A stretch of DNA of 64,000 bases from an uncultured Acidobacteriota bacterium. GTDB taxonomy: Bacteria > Acidobacteriota > Terriglobia > Terriglobales > Acidobacteriaceae. The stretch covers positions 30,353 through 94,352 of the forward strand of contig CAINND010000079.1 of assembly GCA_903851035.1 (NCBI GenBank). The letters are read 5' to 3'. The translations under genes and the position numbers were made by a program. A model generated the notes under the pieces. The model did no database searches. It was not told the DNA's origin and saw nothing but the letters and a program-made list of their open reading frames with translations. Each line of letters opens with the position of its first letter. The stretch's first letter is position 1. Positions 25,092 to 33,441 of the stretch are shown here, piece by piece.

Positions 25092-27452
25092 CTAGGGTTT
25101 CTCCGGCCACTGGTGGCGCGGGTAGCGGCGCATCAATTCGCGGCGCACCTGCGGGTAGAGGCGCTCCCAGAAGCCCGCGAGGTCGCTGGTGGTTTGCACA
25201 GCGCGCTGGTTGGGCGCGAGCAGATGCACAACCATTGGGGTGCGGCTGGGGCCGACGCGCGGTGTCTCCTTCATGCCGAAGAAATCCTGCAGACGGCTGG
25301 CGATCCACGGCGGTTTGCCGCGTTCGTAATGCACGCGCGTCCAGCGGCCACCGGCGAGGCGAACCTTGGCCGGGGCAAGCTCCTGCAACTTTCGCGCGCC
25401 GATTTGCTGCTCGACGAGCGTGGGGAGGCTTTCCGCCGCACGCTGGAGCTCGGCAAAGCTGCGCAGGCCCTGGCAAAGCTGGCGCAGCGCAGATTCGAGT
25501 ATGGGCGAGGTCTGGCCTTCGGGAGTGGGCTCGGCAAGGCCGGCCATTTCAGCACGGACGATCAACTCATCGAGCGCGGCGAGGTCGGTGAAGCGGGCGA
25601 TGCCCGCCTCGATTGCTTTTGCGGCAAGCATTACGGCGGCGGTCTCGGCATCCTTGGGCGCGCCGCGATGCTCATCGAGGAGCATCTCATCGTAGTAGAG
25701 AGCGCTGACCTGCTCGACGCGCTCGGCACGGGCGTTCCATTCGAGGGTATCAAGCTCGCGCACGCGAGAAGGGAAGAGCTCGATGAGCCATACGGGTTCG
25801 ACGCGCGCGGTGAGGCGAATGAGCGGCAGCGGCTTGTCACGGCGATCCTCGGCCTCAACGGCTGTGAAGAACGGATAGGGCGGGGCGTCGGAGGAGAGTT
25901 CGGCTGAGCCTCCGTTGCTGAGCAGCACCTGTTTGCCCGCGCGCAGTTTGGCCACGCGATCGGGAAAGCCAGTGAGCACGCTGATGAGGAGCGCATCGTC
26001 ATCATGCGTGTGCTGCTTGCGCGGTCGGGCCATGCGCTTGAGTTGTGCTACGAGCTGGCGTGTCTGCGGGTCAAGCACGGACTCCATGCGCGCGTGGAGA
26101 TCAATGGAAGCGTTCCCGCCGTTCTGCGCGCCCACGCTGAGCACGGCCGCCGCCAGGCAGCCATCCTCGCCCACGCCGCGCGCATCGGATTCGACGAGGA
26201 TGCGGGCGAGGCGCGGTGGAAGCGGAAAGCGCGCGAGCTTGGCGGCCATCTCGCCACGGGCGCCGAGAAGATCAAGGACGCGCGAGGCATGTTCGACAGC
26301 CTCAATGGGCGGCGCGTCCAGCCAGGCGAGCGCGGCGGGCGAGGCGATGCCCATGGCGCGCAGGGTGAGCAGCAGCTGCGAGAGCTCCTCGCGCGCGATC
26401 TCCGGCACATCCACGGCGGGGCGGCGCAGGTAATCCTCCTCGGGATAGAGACGCAGGACGGTGCCGGGAGCGGTGCGTCCGGCGCGTCCCGCACGCTGGC
26501 GGGCACTGGCCTGGCTGATGCGGCCAATGTGCAGGGTGGGCAGGCCGCTCCAGGGCGAGTGCGTGGCAATGCGCGCGAGGCCGCTATCAATGACGGCTGT
26601 GACGCCCTCGACGGTGATGGAGCTTTCGGCGACGTTGGTGGCGAGGATGAGCTTCTGCTGCGCGGCGGAGGCGAGAGCTCGATCCTGCTCGGCGGGCGTG
26701 AGGCTGCCATGCAGGGGCAGCACGAGGAGATTGGCGCGGCGCGCGATGGGAGCGCAGGCTCGCTCGGCACGGCGAATCTCCGCCGAGCCGGGAAGAAAGG
26801 CCAGTATGTCACCGCGATGACCGTCACGCAGGAGCAGCTCAAGGGCCTCGGCCATCTGCGCCTCAAGCGGCTTGGGAGAGTAGGGAAGATGACGGATGGT
26901 GGTGTCGTAGAGGCGCCCCTGGCTGCGGATGACCGGACAATGGCCGAGGAATTGCGCGATGGGAGCGGCGTCCAGCGTGGCCGACATGACGATGAGCTTC
27001 AGCTCCGGACGGCGCTGTTGCAGGCGGCGCAGCAAGGCCAGCGCGAGATCGCCATCCAGGTGCCGCTCGTGGAACTCGTCGAGAACGACGGCCTCAACGC
27101 CGCGCAGATCGGGGTCGCTGATGAGTCGGCGGGTGAGCACACCTTCGGTGACGAAGCGCAGGCGCGTCTGCGGACTGGAGACATCTTCAAAACGAACCTG
27201 GTAGCCGACGGTTTGGCCGACCTCTTCGCCCATCTCGAAGGCCACGCGGCGGGCGGCCATGCGGGCGGCGATGCGGCGGGGCTCCAGCACAAGCACCTGG
27301 CCGCTGAGCCACGTGAGCAGAGACGGAGGCACGCGCGTGGTTTTACCGGCGCCGGGCGGCGCCTCCAGCACAAGGCAGGAGTGATGCTGCAGGCTGGATT
27401 GGAGCTCCGGCAGAACAAGATCGACCGGCAGCGGAGTTTTGCGGATGGGCAC
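25092..27452 (-). CDS. hrpB: ATP-dependent RNA helicase-like HrpB
   Basis: A 786-residue DEAH-type superfamily 2 helicase of the HrpB family, whose cellular role is still poorly defined. Domain 1 contains Walker A LEAPPGAGKTTRVP (K37) and the Walker B variant VVLDEFHERH (D125-E126-F-H128), then VMSATLDA. Domain 2 contains LATNVAESSITVEGV and ASARQRAGRAGRTAPG (motif VI). The HrpB-specific C-terminal region has LAPAKVRLAGGRWTRVHYE and PRVGPSRTPMVVHLLAPNQR. The length fits the family. The start is GTG 27452, without a strong ribosome binding site. It is divergent from modA, with a gap of 132 nt. Confidence 0.94.
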   Translation of the reverse strand: MPIRKTPLPVDLVLPELQSSLQHHSCLVLEAPPGAGKTTRVPPSLLTWLSGQVLVLEPRRIAARMAARRVAFEMGEEVGQTVGYQVRFEDVSSPQTRLRFVTEGVLTRRLISDPDLRGVEAVVLDEFHERHLDGDLALALLRRLQQRRPELKLIVMSATLDAAPIAQFLGHCPVIRSQGRLYDTTIRHLPYSPKPLEAQMAEALELLLRDGHRGDILAFLPGSAEIRRAERACAPIARRANLLVLPLHGSLTPAEQDRALASAAQQKLILATNVAESSITVEGVTAVIDSGLARIATHSPWSGLPTLHIGRISQASARQRAGRAGRTAPGTVLRLYPEEDYLRRPAVDVPEIAREELSQLLLTLRAMGIASPAALAWLDAPPIEAVEHASRVLDLLGARGEMAAKLARFPLPPRLARILVESDARGVGEDGCLAAAVLSVGAQNGGNASIDLHARMESVLDPQTRQLVAQLKRMARPRKQHTHDDDALLISVLTGFPDRVAKLRAGKQVLLSNGGSAELSSDAPPYPFFTAVEAEDRRDKPLPLIRLTARVEPVWLIELFPSRVRELDTLEWNARAERVEQVSALYYDEMLLDEHRGAPKDAETAAVMLAAKAIEAGIARFTDLAALDELIVRAEMAGLAEPTPEGQTSPILESALRQLCQGLRSFAELQRAAESLPTLVEQQIGARKLQELAPAKVRLAGGRWTRVHYERGKPPWIASRLQDFFGMKETPRVGPSRTPMVVHLLAPNQRAVQTTSDLAGFWERLYPQVRRELMRRYPRHQWPEKP

Positions 27453-27584
27453 GAGTCAATCGGAACACGGCGGGGCGCGTGCGTCAACGGCACGATGTTA
27501 AGGCTGCAGCACTTGACGCATGGCTCGGCAATGCCGCATGGTAAATGCTCCTGCCGTTACATCTTTCCAATTGAGGGTGCCAAG

Positions 27585-28349
27585 GTGAAAAAGTTTCTGA
27601 CGCTCGTAGTGTTTTGCTGCTGGGCAGTGCTGGCCAGCGCGCAGGAGATCACGGTGGCCGCCGCCGCTGACCTGGCCGGAGTCTTTCCGGAGGTGGCTGC
27701 GCGCTTTGAGCGTCAGACGGGGCACAAGGTGAACTGCAACTTCGGCTCCTCGGGTAACTTTACCTTGCAGATACAGAACGGCGCTCCTTTTGACCTGTTT
27801 TTCTCGGCCGACGTGCAGTATCCGCAGAAGCTGGAGGCCGCAGGACTGGCTGAGCCGGGCACGCTCTACCACTACGCGATTGGGCGGCTGGTGCTGTGGG
27901 TTCCGAACGGCTCGCAACTGGACGTGAAGCAGGGGCTGAAGGTGCTGCAACTGCCGCAGGTGAAGCACATTGCCGTGGCCAATCCGGCACATGCGCCCTA
28001 CGGACGGGCGGCGGCGGAGGCTTTGAAGCACGAGGGGATTTACGAGGCTCTGCAACCGAAATTCCTGACCGGCGAGAACATTTCGCAGACGGCACAGTTT
28101 GTGCAGTCGGGTAATGCCGACGCCGGGCTGATTGCGCTCTCGCTGGCCATGGGGCCGAATATGCGCAATGCCGGGCGTTACTATGTTGTGCCGGAGTCTT
28201 ACTACGCGTCGCTGGAGCAGGCGGCGATTCTGCTGAAGAACTCGAAGAACAAGGCAGTTGCGGCGCAGTTTCTGGAGTTTGTGAAGCGTCCGGAGATTGT
28301 GAAATTGATGTCCGACTACGGCTTTACGCTGCCGGGCGGGAAGAAATAG
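27585..28349 (+). CDS. modA: Molybdate ABC transporter substrate-binding protein ModA
   Basis: A 254-residue periplasmic molybdate/tungstate-binding protein. The GTG at 27585 follows GAGGG at about 7 nt. The frame stays open far upstream, but that part is antisense to hrpB. Signal peptide: VKKFLTLVVFCCWAVLASAQ. Typical ModA sequences are ITVAAAADLAGVFPEVAARF, NFGSSGNFTLQIQNGAPFDL, VANPAHAPYGRAA and SGNADAGLIALSLAMG. The serine residues of GSSGN and the Asp of NADAG match oxyanion-binding positions. The permease (modB) and ATPase (modC) genes are not next to it; the island at 28414 begins 64 nt after its stop codon and may have separated them from it. Confidence 0.92.
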   Translation: MKKFLTLVVFCCWAVLASAQEITVAAAADLAGVFPEVAARFERQTGHKVNCNFGSSGNFTLQIQNGAPFDLFFSADVQYPQKLEAAGLAEPGTLYHYAIGRLVLWVPNGSQLDVKQGLKVLQLPQVKHIAVANPAHAPYGRAAAEALKHEGIYEALQPKFLTGENISQTAQFVQSGNADAGLIALSLAMGPNMRNAGRYYVVPESYYASLEQAAILLKNSKNKAVAAQFLEFVKRPEIVKLMSDYGFTLPGGKK

Positions 28350-28413
28350 ACGGAAGCGCGCGGCAGGGCCAGACGCGGAAATGCACGTTGTTATTTATTA
28401 AAGGATGAAGGGA

Positions 28414-28460
28414 TTTGGTGGACCTGGTCGGGTTCGAACCGACGACCTCTTCCATGCCAT
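28414..28460 (-). repeat. Left attachment site: displaced 3' half of tRNA-Ala
   Basis: Forty-seven bases identical to 44089-44135, corresponding to tRNA nucleotides 32-76 (anticodon loop to CCA) plus two bases. No 5' half follows, so it cannot form a tRNA. A CATAGC-GTAAGT-GCTATG inverted repeat (28458-28475) sits on the inner boundary and may be part of the recombinase core site. Confidence 0.92.
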
Positions 28461-28826
28461 AGCGTAAGTGCTATGAATATCAATAACATAGAGCGACCTC
28501 AAGGGGCTGCCAAGACCCTCTTAGGGCTCGAAGAACACCCTAGGCCGAAGCTCAACGGGTAAATCAACGGGTAAGGCCGAACACACAAATGCCCATTTTT
28601 ATCGATGGGCATTGTTGTATGGAAGTGACCAAGGCCAACTGATAGGCCAGGGAATTGATCGTACCTAGCAGCCAAAATGAGTGCCAATGTCCTGCCGGTT
28701 CACTCTGTAATCCCGGACGCAGGATGCAATTGGGGTGGCACTGGAGACAGTGACCACCAAGAGCCTCATTTATTGCAAAATGTGCTGCAAGGCATGTGCA
28801 TATGTGCTACAAAGTACATTCCGACA
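28461..28826. other. Left-end non-coding region of the island
   Basis: No credible gene in about 366 nt. It holds the 20-bp repeat at 28554-28573 and a hairpin AATGCCCAT-TTTTATCG-ATGGGCATT at 28588-28613. The frame of the first cargo gene is open upstream to 28677, but that part lacks a ribosome binding site and protein character. Confidence 0.5.
28554..28573 (+). repeat. Candidate integrase arm-type site, left copy
   Basis: AACGGGTAAATCAACGGGTA, itself a tandem pair of AACGGGTA, lies 94 nt inside the left attachment site. An identical 20-mer lies at 44020-44039, 50 nt inside the right attachment site, in the same orientation. Confidence 0.6.
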
Positions 28827-29735
28827 ATGTCAGAACAATTCAAGGAGTGGAACGGCGATGAGTGGCAGGAGCATATTGTCCAACTGCTCCGGGCACGCTA
28901 TTCCGAACCGGGTCAGTTTCAGGAGATGCCGTCGCGAGATAGAGGTGATCTCGGACTGGAAGGATTCAGCCGCGATGGAATCTGCTACCAATGTTACGCA
29001 CCCGAACCTCCCTATAGTGTTGCCGAACTCTATGAGAAGCAGCGCAATAAAATCACAGCCGACATCGGCAAGTTCATAAAGAACCACAGGAGGCTTGCAG
29101 CGGTCTTCGGTGAATTGAAGATAAAGCGGTGGCTTTTGGTAGTGCCGCGCTACCTGAGCACACAACTCCTAGTGCATTGCACGACAAAGATAGCCGAGGT
29201 AATCCAAGCGCAACTCCCATACGTCGATGGTCAGTTTGACATTGGCGTAATCACGGATGCTGAATTTGCGTTTGAGCTATGCCAGCTCGCCGCCGTTCGG
29301 GGATATCTTCACGATGTATTGGTACCGGTGCCGGATGCAGCCCAGATTGAGGAGTTCGCCACCGAAAACGTCTCACTCCTGGGGAAGGTCTCGCATAAAG
29401 CTGGGAAGCTTCCGAAGCTCGACTCACCTTCGAAGATTGATGAATTCTCGTCGCGCATGGTGCAACACTACTTGCGCGGAAAGAGCGCAATTGACGCGCT
29501 TCGAGAGAGAGACCCGGAGCAGTTCGAATCCCTGCTCCGCTGCAAGCAAGCCAAGGAAGACCTGCTTGAGATTCAGTCGCTGGTTCAAGTTGGGGATGCA
29601 TCAACGGTCCTGAAGACCTTTAATGAATTCAAGCTCGAAGTTGAAAGGCAGGTTAGTGTCTCGCCCCATACTGCCGAAGTGGTTGCATGGGGTGCTGTCG
29701 CTGACTGGTTATTCCGCTGCCCACTGGATTTTTAG
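28827..29735 (+). CDS. Endonuclease-like component of an ABC three-component (ABC-3C) system
   Basis: A 302-residue protein, first of three cargo genes in one unit. Residues 1-100 resemble a restriction-endonuclease-like (Mrr/PD-(D/E)xK) fold: a helix with WNGDEWQEHIVQLLRARY, then RGDLGLEGFSRDGICYQCYA, where D41, E45 and Q55 occupy the acid and Q positions. The usual catalytic Lys after Q-C is Tyr57, so activity may be altered or lost. The rest is helical and unassigned (EFATENVSLLGKVSHKAGKL). In ABC-3C systems, known from comparative genomics, the variable gene is the effector and the partners are a small middle component and an SMC-like ATPase, as seen downstream. The gap to the next gene is 2 nt. 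The ATG has no strong ribosome binding site. The effector role is inference. Confidence 0.7.
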   Translation: MSEQFKEWNGDEWQEHIVQLLRARYSEPGQFQEMPSRDRGDLGLEGFSRDGICYQCYAPEPPYSVAELYEKQRNKITADIGKFIKNHRRLAAVFGELKIKRWLLVVPRYLSTQLLVHCTTKIAEVIQAQLPYVDGQFDIGVITDAEFAFELCQLAAVRGYLHDVLVPVPDAAQIEEFATENVSLLGKVSHKAGKLPKLDSPSKIDEFSSRMVQHYLRGKSAIDALRERDPEQFESLLRCKQAKEDLLEIQSLVQVGDASTVLKTFNEFKLEVERQVSVSPHTAEVVAWGAVADWLFRCPLDF

Positions 29736-29737
29736 CC

Positions 29738-30211
29738 ATGAACGATTTCGAAATACTTGACGTGAAGTTCACATTCAAGAAGAGACCTCTCGACCTACCT
29801 GGTGACCTTCGACCCAACTGGCGGGTTCCGGTTCTGCTCATGATGCTTCAATACTGCTGCCGTGGTGGCAAATCACACCTGTATAAGCTACACCTCCTTA
29901 ACTGGACGATGCGTGACCAGCGGAGACAAGAAGCACTCATTACCTCTCTATCAGGCGTTCCCCAATACGACAAGATTCAGGTTCAGGTGGAGCCAAGCTT
30001 TGTTCAGGCCGTTCAATTTGCGGTCGGTGAGGGACTCGTGGAACGACTGGAGAATAGTCGCGTGAAGATAACCGACTCAGGTAAGCAGCTCGTGAAGGAA
30101 ATTGAGAAGGCAGCTTGCCTCAGTGTTGAGAGGGCGTTCCTCAAGAATATCGGCCTCAGGCTAACCGAGGAGTGGCTCGCGGGTTTTGCCGCATGGAGCA
30201 GGGCGGCATGA
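29738..30211 (+). CDS. ABC-3C middle component-like small protein
   Basis: A 157-residue protein between the endonuclease-like gene and the ATPase gene. The sequence pattern RPNWRVPVLLMMLQYCCRGG followed by LYKLHLLNWTMRDQ, and a later winged-helix-like part (QAVQFAVGEGLVERL, VKITDSGKQLVKEIE), fits the middle components of ABC-3C systems, which are thought to bridge ATPase and effector. It begins 2 nt after the preceding stop and overlaps the ATPase start (ATGA at 30208). The assignment rests on family memory and gene order, not on a database hit. Confidence 0.68.
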   Translation: MNDFEILDVKFTFKKRPLDLPGDLRPNWRVPVLLMMLQYCCRGGKSHLYKLHLLNWTMRDQRRQEALITSLSGVPQYDKIQVQVEPSFVQAVQFAVGEGLVERLENSRVKITDSGKQLVKEIEKAACLSVERAFLKNIGLRLTEEWLAGFAAWSRAA

Positions 30212-32220
30212 GACTTCGCATCCGCCATTTGTCGATTAGGGTGACAACCGACTCCGGCAATTTTGGGGCAGAACTGTCATTCGCGCCCGGACTGAATGTC
30301 ATTCGCGCTTCCAACTCAATGGGAAAGTCCACCGCGATTCAGGCAATTGTTTATGGTTTAGGGCTTGAAGCTATCCTGAGCACTAGCCAAGGTGTGCCCT
30401 TTGCCCATGTCCTTACCCACTCGCTCAAAGCCGGGACTACAGAGGCCAACGTTATTGAATCGTCCATTCTGCTTGAGTTTGAGAATGAAGCTGGGATTAT
30501 CTGGACAACGGAGAGAACTGTTAAGGGCGAACGCAATCCTCATCTCGTTACAGTCTACTACGGGCCATTGCTCACTGCAGGGGGAAATCACCCTCGTCAG
30601 GACTTCTACGTGCGGCGACCTGGTGCCGCAAAGAATGAGGCTGGGTTTCATTGGAACTTTGCCGAGTTCATCGGCTGGCAATTGCCTCAGGTCGAGACGT
30701 TCGACGGGAATATCGTCCCCCTATACGTCGAGGCAATTTTTCCGCTCATGTTTGTAGAACAGAAACGAGGATGGTCAGATATTCAAGCTCGGTTTCCTAC
30801 CCAGTATCGAATCAAAGAGGTGAGCCAGCGCGCTACCGAATACTTGTTGAGATTGGATTCCTACGAACTACTGCTCAAACGGAGGTCACTAAACCAGCAG
30901 TCTTTCCAACTAGCGCAACAGTGGAAGTCTAAGGTTGATGCTGGAAACGGCTACGCAAGCAGCGAGAATATGCGGGTTGAGGGCCTCCCAGCCGCGCCTA
31001 CAACCCAATGGCCTCCAGAGGGCGGCACGCGCCTTCAGGTATTTCGTTCTGGGGAATGGGTGGACTACGAAGCAGCGCAGGAGACGGACAAATCCACTTT
31101 GCAACGGCTTCCAGTAGCTTCCCGCGTCGATAGTACAGTTGTACTATCGACACAAAAGGCTCTTGAAGACGCTGAGAAAGCACTGGCCTCGATTCAGTAT
31201 GCTATTGGTCGAAAGCTAGATGCACAGGAACAGCTTGAGCTTGAGGTCACTCGCATCAATAAGCGCGTTGGCGATATTGAAACTGAGATACGTCGCAACA
31301 AGGACGAACTCGTGTTGCGGAAACTCGGCTCACGGCAGAATCTGAGCATTTCCGCGTCGAATTGCCCCACTTGTCACCAAGGTATCCCAGATAGCCTTGT
31401 TTCCGACCTTCGGGCAGAATTCATGACAGTGGAGGAGAACGTCGCTTTCTTGGAAGAGCAGCGGAAAATGTTCAAGGCTATCCTTGAGCGCACAACGAGA
31501 GACTTGGCACGTTCGCGTGTTGAACTAGCGGCTGACAGAGAAGAGGCTAATCGCATACGCAGCAGCATCCGTGCCTTGAACGCGACCCTAACCTCGCCCA
31601 ATGGCACTCCCTCTACTTCGGACATCGAAGCTCGCCTAGCCATTCAGGATGCGATCGAGCGGAGGGCGCGTGTGGTTCGCCGAATCGAGGAAGTCCAGTC
31701 GTCTCTCGCGGCATTGGCTGAGCAATGGGCTGCTAACGAAGCAGCGTTAGCAATACTCCCCAGGGGGGGTATCTCGGCCTCCGATGAACAGAAGCTTTCA
31801 TTCCTGAATGAGAGTCTCCGCTCTCAAGTCAACGAGTATGGAATGGGCAGCATCGACACCAATGCCTTGACCATAAACCGCGATACATATCTTCCGAATC
31901 ACGAGGGATTCAATCTCGCCTTCGATTTGTCGGCAAGCGACTTGATACGAACAATTTGGGCGTACATGAACGGCCTGAGAGAAGTCGCGGTGAGATTCGA
32001 GACAAACCACCTCGGGCTGTTGGTGTTCGATGAACCAAAGCAGCAGGACGCTGCGGCGGAGAGTCTAGCTGCATTTCTCAAGAGGGTCTCGCTGTCGGTA
32101 GCCGCCCACCATCAGGTCATAGTTGGTACGAGTGAGCCACTTGCTAGTCTCACTCCGATGCTCGCTGGCCTGCCCGTGTCTCTTGTGAAGTTTGACGGAC
32201 GTGTCATCACCGAAAGGTGA
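30208..32220 (+). CDS. SMC/Rad50-like ABC ATPase of an ABC-3C system
   Basis: A 670-residue cytoplasmic ATPase. Walker A lies in NVIRASNSMGKSTAIQAI (K40, with Ala in place of the first Gly). The interior is helical with coiled-coil stretches (about 300-500). A CPTC zinc hook (C386, C389; SNCPTCHQGIPD) sits between them, as in Rad50. Walker B is GLLVFDEPKQQDAAAE (D608, E609), followed by a His-switch-like SVAAHHQVIVGTSE. I start at ATG 30208 because it overlaps the middle-component stop (ATGA). A GTG at 30172 and an ATG at 30193 are in frame. In such systems the ATPase is expected to sense nucleic acid or invader structures and license the effector; the trigger here is unknown. Confidence 0.85.
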   Translation: MRLRIRHLSIRVTTDSGNFGAELSFAPGLNVIRASNSMGKSTAIQAIVYGLGLEAILSTSQGVPFAHVLTHSLKAGTTEANVIESSILLEFENEAGIIWTTERTVKGERNPHLVTVYYGPLLTAGGNHPRQDFYVRRPGAAKNEAGFHWNFAEFIGWQLPQVETFDGNIVPLYVEAIFPLMFVEQKRGWSDIQARFPTQYRIKEVSQRATEYLLRLDSYELLLKRRSLNQQSFQLAQQWKSKVDAGNGYASSENMRVEGLPAAPTTQWPPEGGTRLQVFRSGEWVDYEAAQETDKSTLQRLPVASRVDSTVVLSTQKALEDAEKALASIQYAIGRKLDAQEQLELEVTRINKRVGDIETEIRRNKDELVLRKLGSRQNLSISASNCPTCHQGIPDSLVSDLRAEFMTVEENVAFLEEQRKMFKAILERTTRDLARSRVELAADREEANRIRSSIRALNATLTSPNGTPSTSDIEARLAIQDAIERRARVVRRIEEVQSSLAALAEQWAANEAALAILPRGGISASDEQKLSFLNESLRSQVNEYGMGSIDTNALTINRDTYLPNHEGFNLAFDLSASDLIRTIWAYMNGLREVAVRFETNHLGLLVFDEPKQQDAAAESLAAFLKRVSLSVAAHHQVIVGTSEPLASLTPMLAGLPVSLVKFDGRVITER

Positions 32221-32653
32221 GGAAAGAGCAAGTTGTCAGTGAATCGAGTGGTCGCCTGCCTCATCGCAACGGTTGATCGTAAGGTACTAGTCAAAACGAG
32301 TGCGGGTGTAAATGCGGGTGCAGCCTGAAGCTGTGACGTTCGTTGTTCAGGTGGCTCTGTTATCTATTGTCAACCGCCCGCAGCACACTCTTGCAATCGG
32401 CTAAACTTTGCAACTGCGAGATACTAACTCTACAACTGAAACTAAATAAACAGGTGATCTGGTATTACTGGTTTAGTAACGTTAGCCCCTCGCCTGTATT
32501 ATCTCCAATAGCAATTTCTTGCCATTGTCACCCATTATGATCATAGAAATCACTTGACAGCTGCTCGTCAGGTTATTAATCTGTCTCCCTCCCCCACAGC
32601 AACGAGAGTCCTCCAGGGTCTCGCTGCCGATATCCCTAACATGGAGCTTTCTT
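32221..32653. other. Non-coding gap between the ABC-3C and RHS loci
   Basis: About 430 nt without a convincing gene; short open frames here have shadow-like composition. At 32301-32320 lies TGCGGGTGTAAATGCGGGTG, similar in layout to the arm-type repeats at the island ends, so this could be a trace of an older junction between two insertions. The right half is A+T-rich and probably holds the promoter of the secreted-protein/RHS pair. Confidence 0.4.
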
Positions 32654-33430
32654 ATGAAGGTGCCGATTTCGGCAGTGGCAGTACTCTATCTACACTTCTT
32701 CACATTCACATTATCAGCACAAGTTTCAACACCTTCATCGAGCACGATTCAGGGGTTAACTGTGGGACAGGTATTGAACTTGGCAATCACAACGCTCGCA
32801 TCAAATTCTCTGCCAAACGATATTCAAATTCAAGGCTCCATGCAGATTACATCTGGAGGCAGGAGTGAAACCGCCGCAATCACAGCGGCTGCTCTCGGGG
32901 TATCGCAAAGCTACGAGGCTATTTCTGGCCCCAATACGCAGAGCAAGGTGGTTTACACCCATGGAGCAGCCTCGCTCAATGGGGTAACTGCGTCGGTTGA
33001 GTTTGCGAGCAGTGCCCAGTCTGGTTTATTTCCAGCTCAATTGCTCTGTGGCCTTGCTAGCACTCCGAATGGAAGTGGCACAATCATTGGAATTGAGAAT
33101 GTAAATGGGGCGTCGCTGCTTCACTTCCAGACATTCCAGAACTTCCCGGATGTGCCCAATAACGGCCTCGCCCCTTTCACTCAACGTGATTGGTGGATCG
33201 ATCCAAGTACCGGGCTGGTTAAGAGACTTGCCTTTGATCGAAGGTCTGCGGGGGGAGCAACGCCTGCTGTGCACTATGAATACACATATCTAAGCTATCA
33301 GAGCCAGAATGGCCTTCTTACCCCGACCAAGATTTCCCTAACGGTCAACGGAACCCAATACGCCACAATCTTGATTACATCCATCCAGGTTAATACAGGC
33401 CTGACCAGTGCCAGCTTCCAGGTTCAATAG
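32654..33430 (+). CDS. Secreted protein encoded upstream of RHS protein, unknown
   Basis: A 258-residue exported protein. The ATG follows GGAG at 7 nt. The signal peptide is MKVPISAVAVLYLHFFTFTLS (cleavage near SAQ). The mature chain is Ser/Thr/Gly-rich and beta-rich, with patterns such as ALGVSQSYEAISGPNTQSKV, FTQRDWWIDPSTGLVKRLAF and HYEYTYLSYQSQNGLLTPTK. These recall outer-membrane lipoprotein-carrier-like (LolA/DUF) beta sheets, though I do not assign a family. It precedes the RHS gene by 11 nt, which has its own strong ribosome binding site, so the pair forms an operon and may work together at the surface. Confidence 0.75.
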   Translation: MKVPISAVAVLYLHFFTFTLSAQVSTPSSSTIQGLTVGQVLNLAITTLASNSLPNDIQIQGSMQITSGGRSETAAITAAALGVSQSYEAISGPNTQSKVVYTHGAASLNGVTASVEFASSAQSGLFPAQLLCGLASTPNGSGTIIGIENVNGASLLHFQTFQNFPDVPNNGLAPFTQRDWWIDPSTGLVKRLAFDRRSAGGATPAVHYEYTYLSYQSQNGLLTPTKISLTVNGTQYATILITSIQVNTGLTSASFQVQ

Positions 33431-33441
33431 GAGATATCTCA

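Noticed and set aside
26004..27584. Long plus-strand frame upstream of modA
   Set aside because: Antisense to hrpB; only the part after GTG 27585 has signal peptide and ModA motifs.
32554..32868. A 104-codon frame overlapping the start of the secreted-protein gene
   Set aside because: No ribosome binding site, and it overlaps a gene with a clear signal peptide in another frame.
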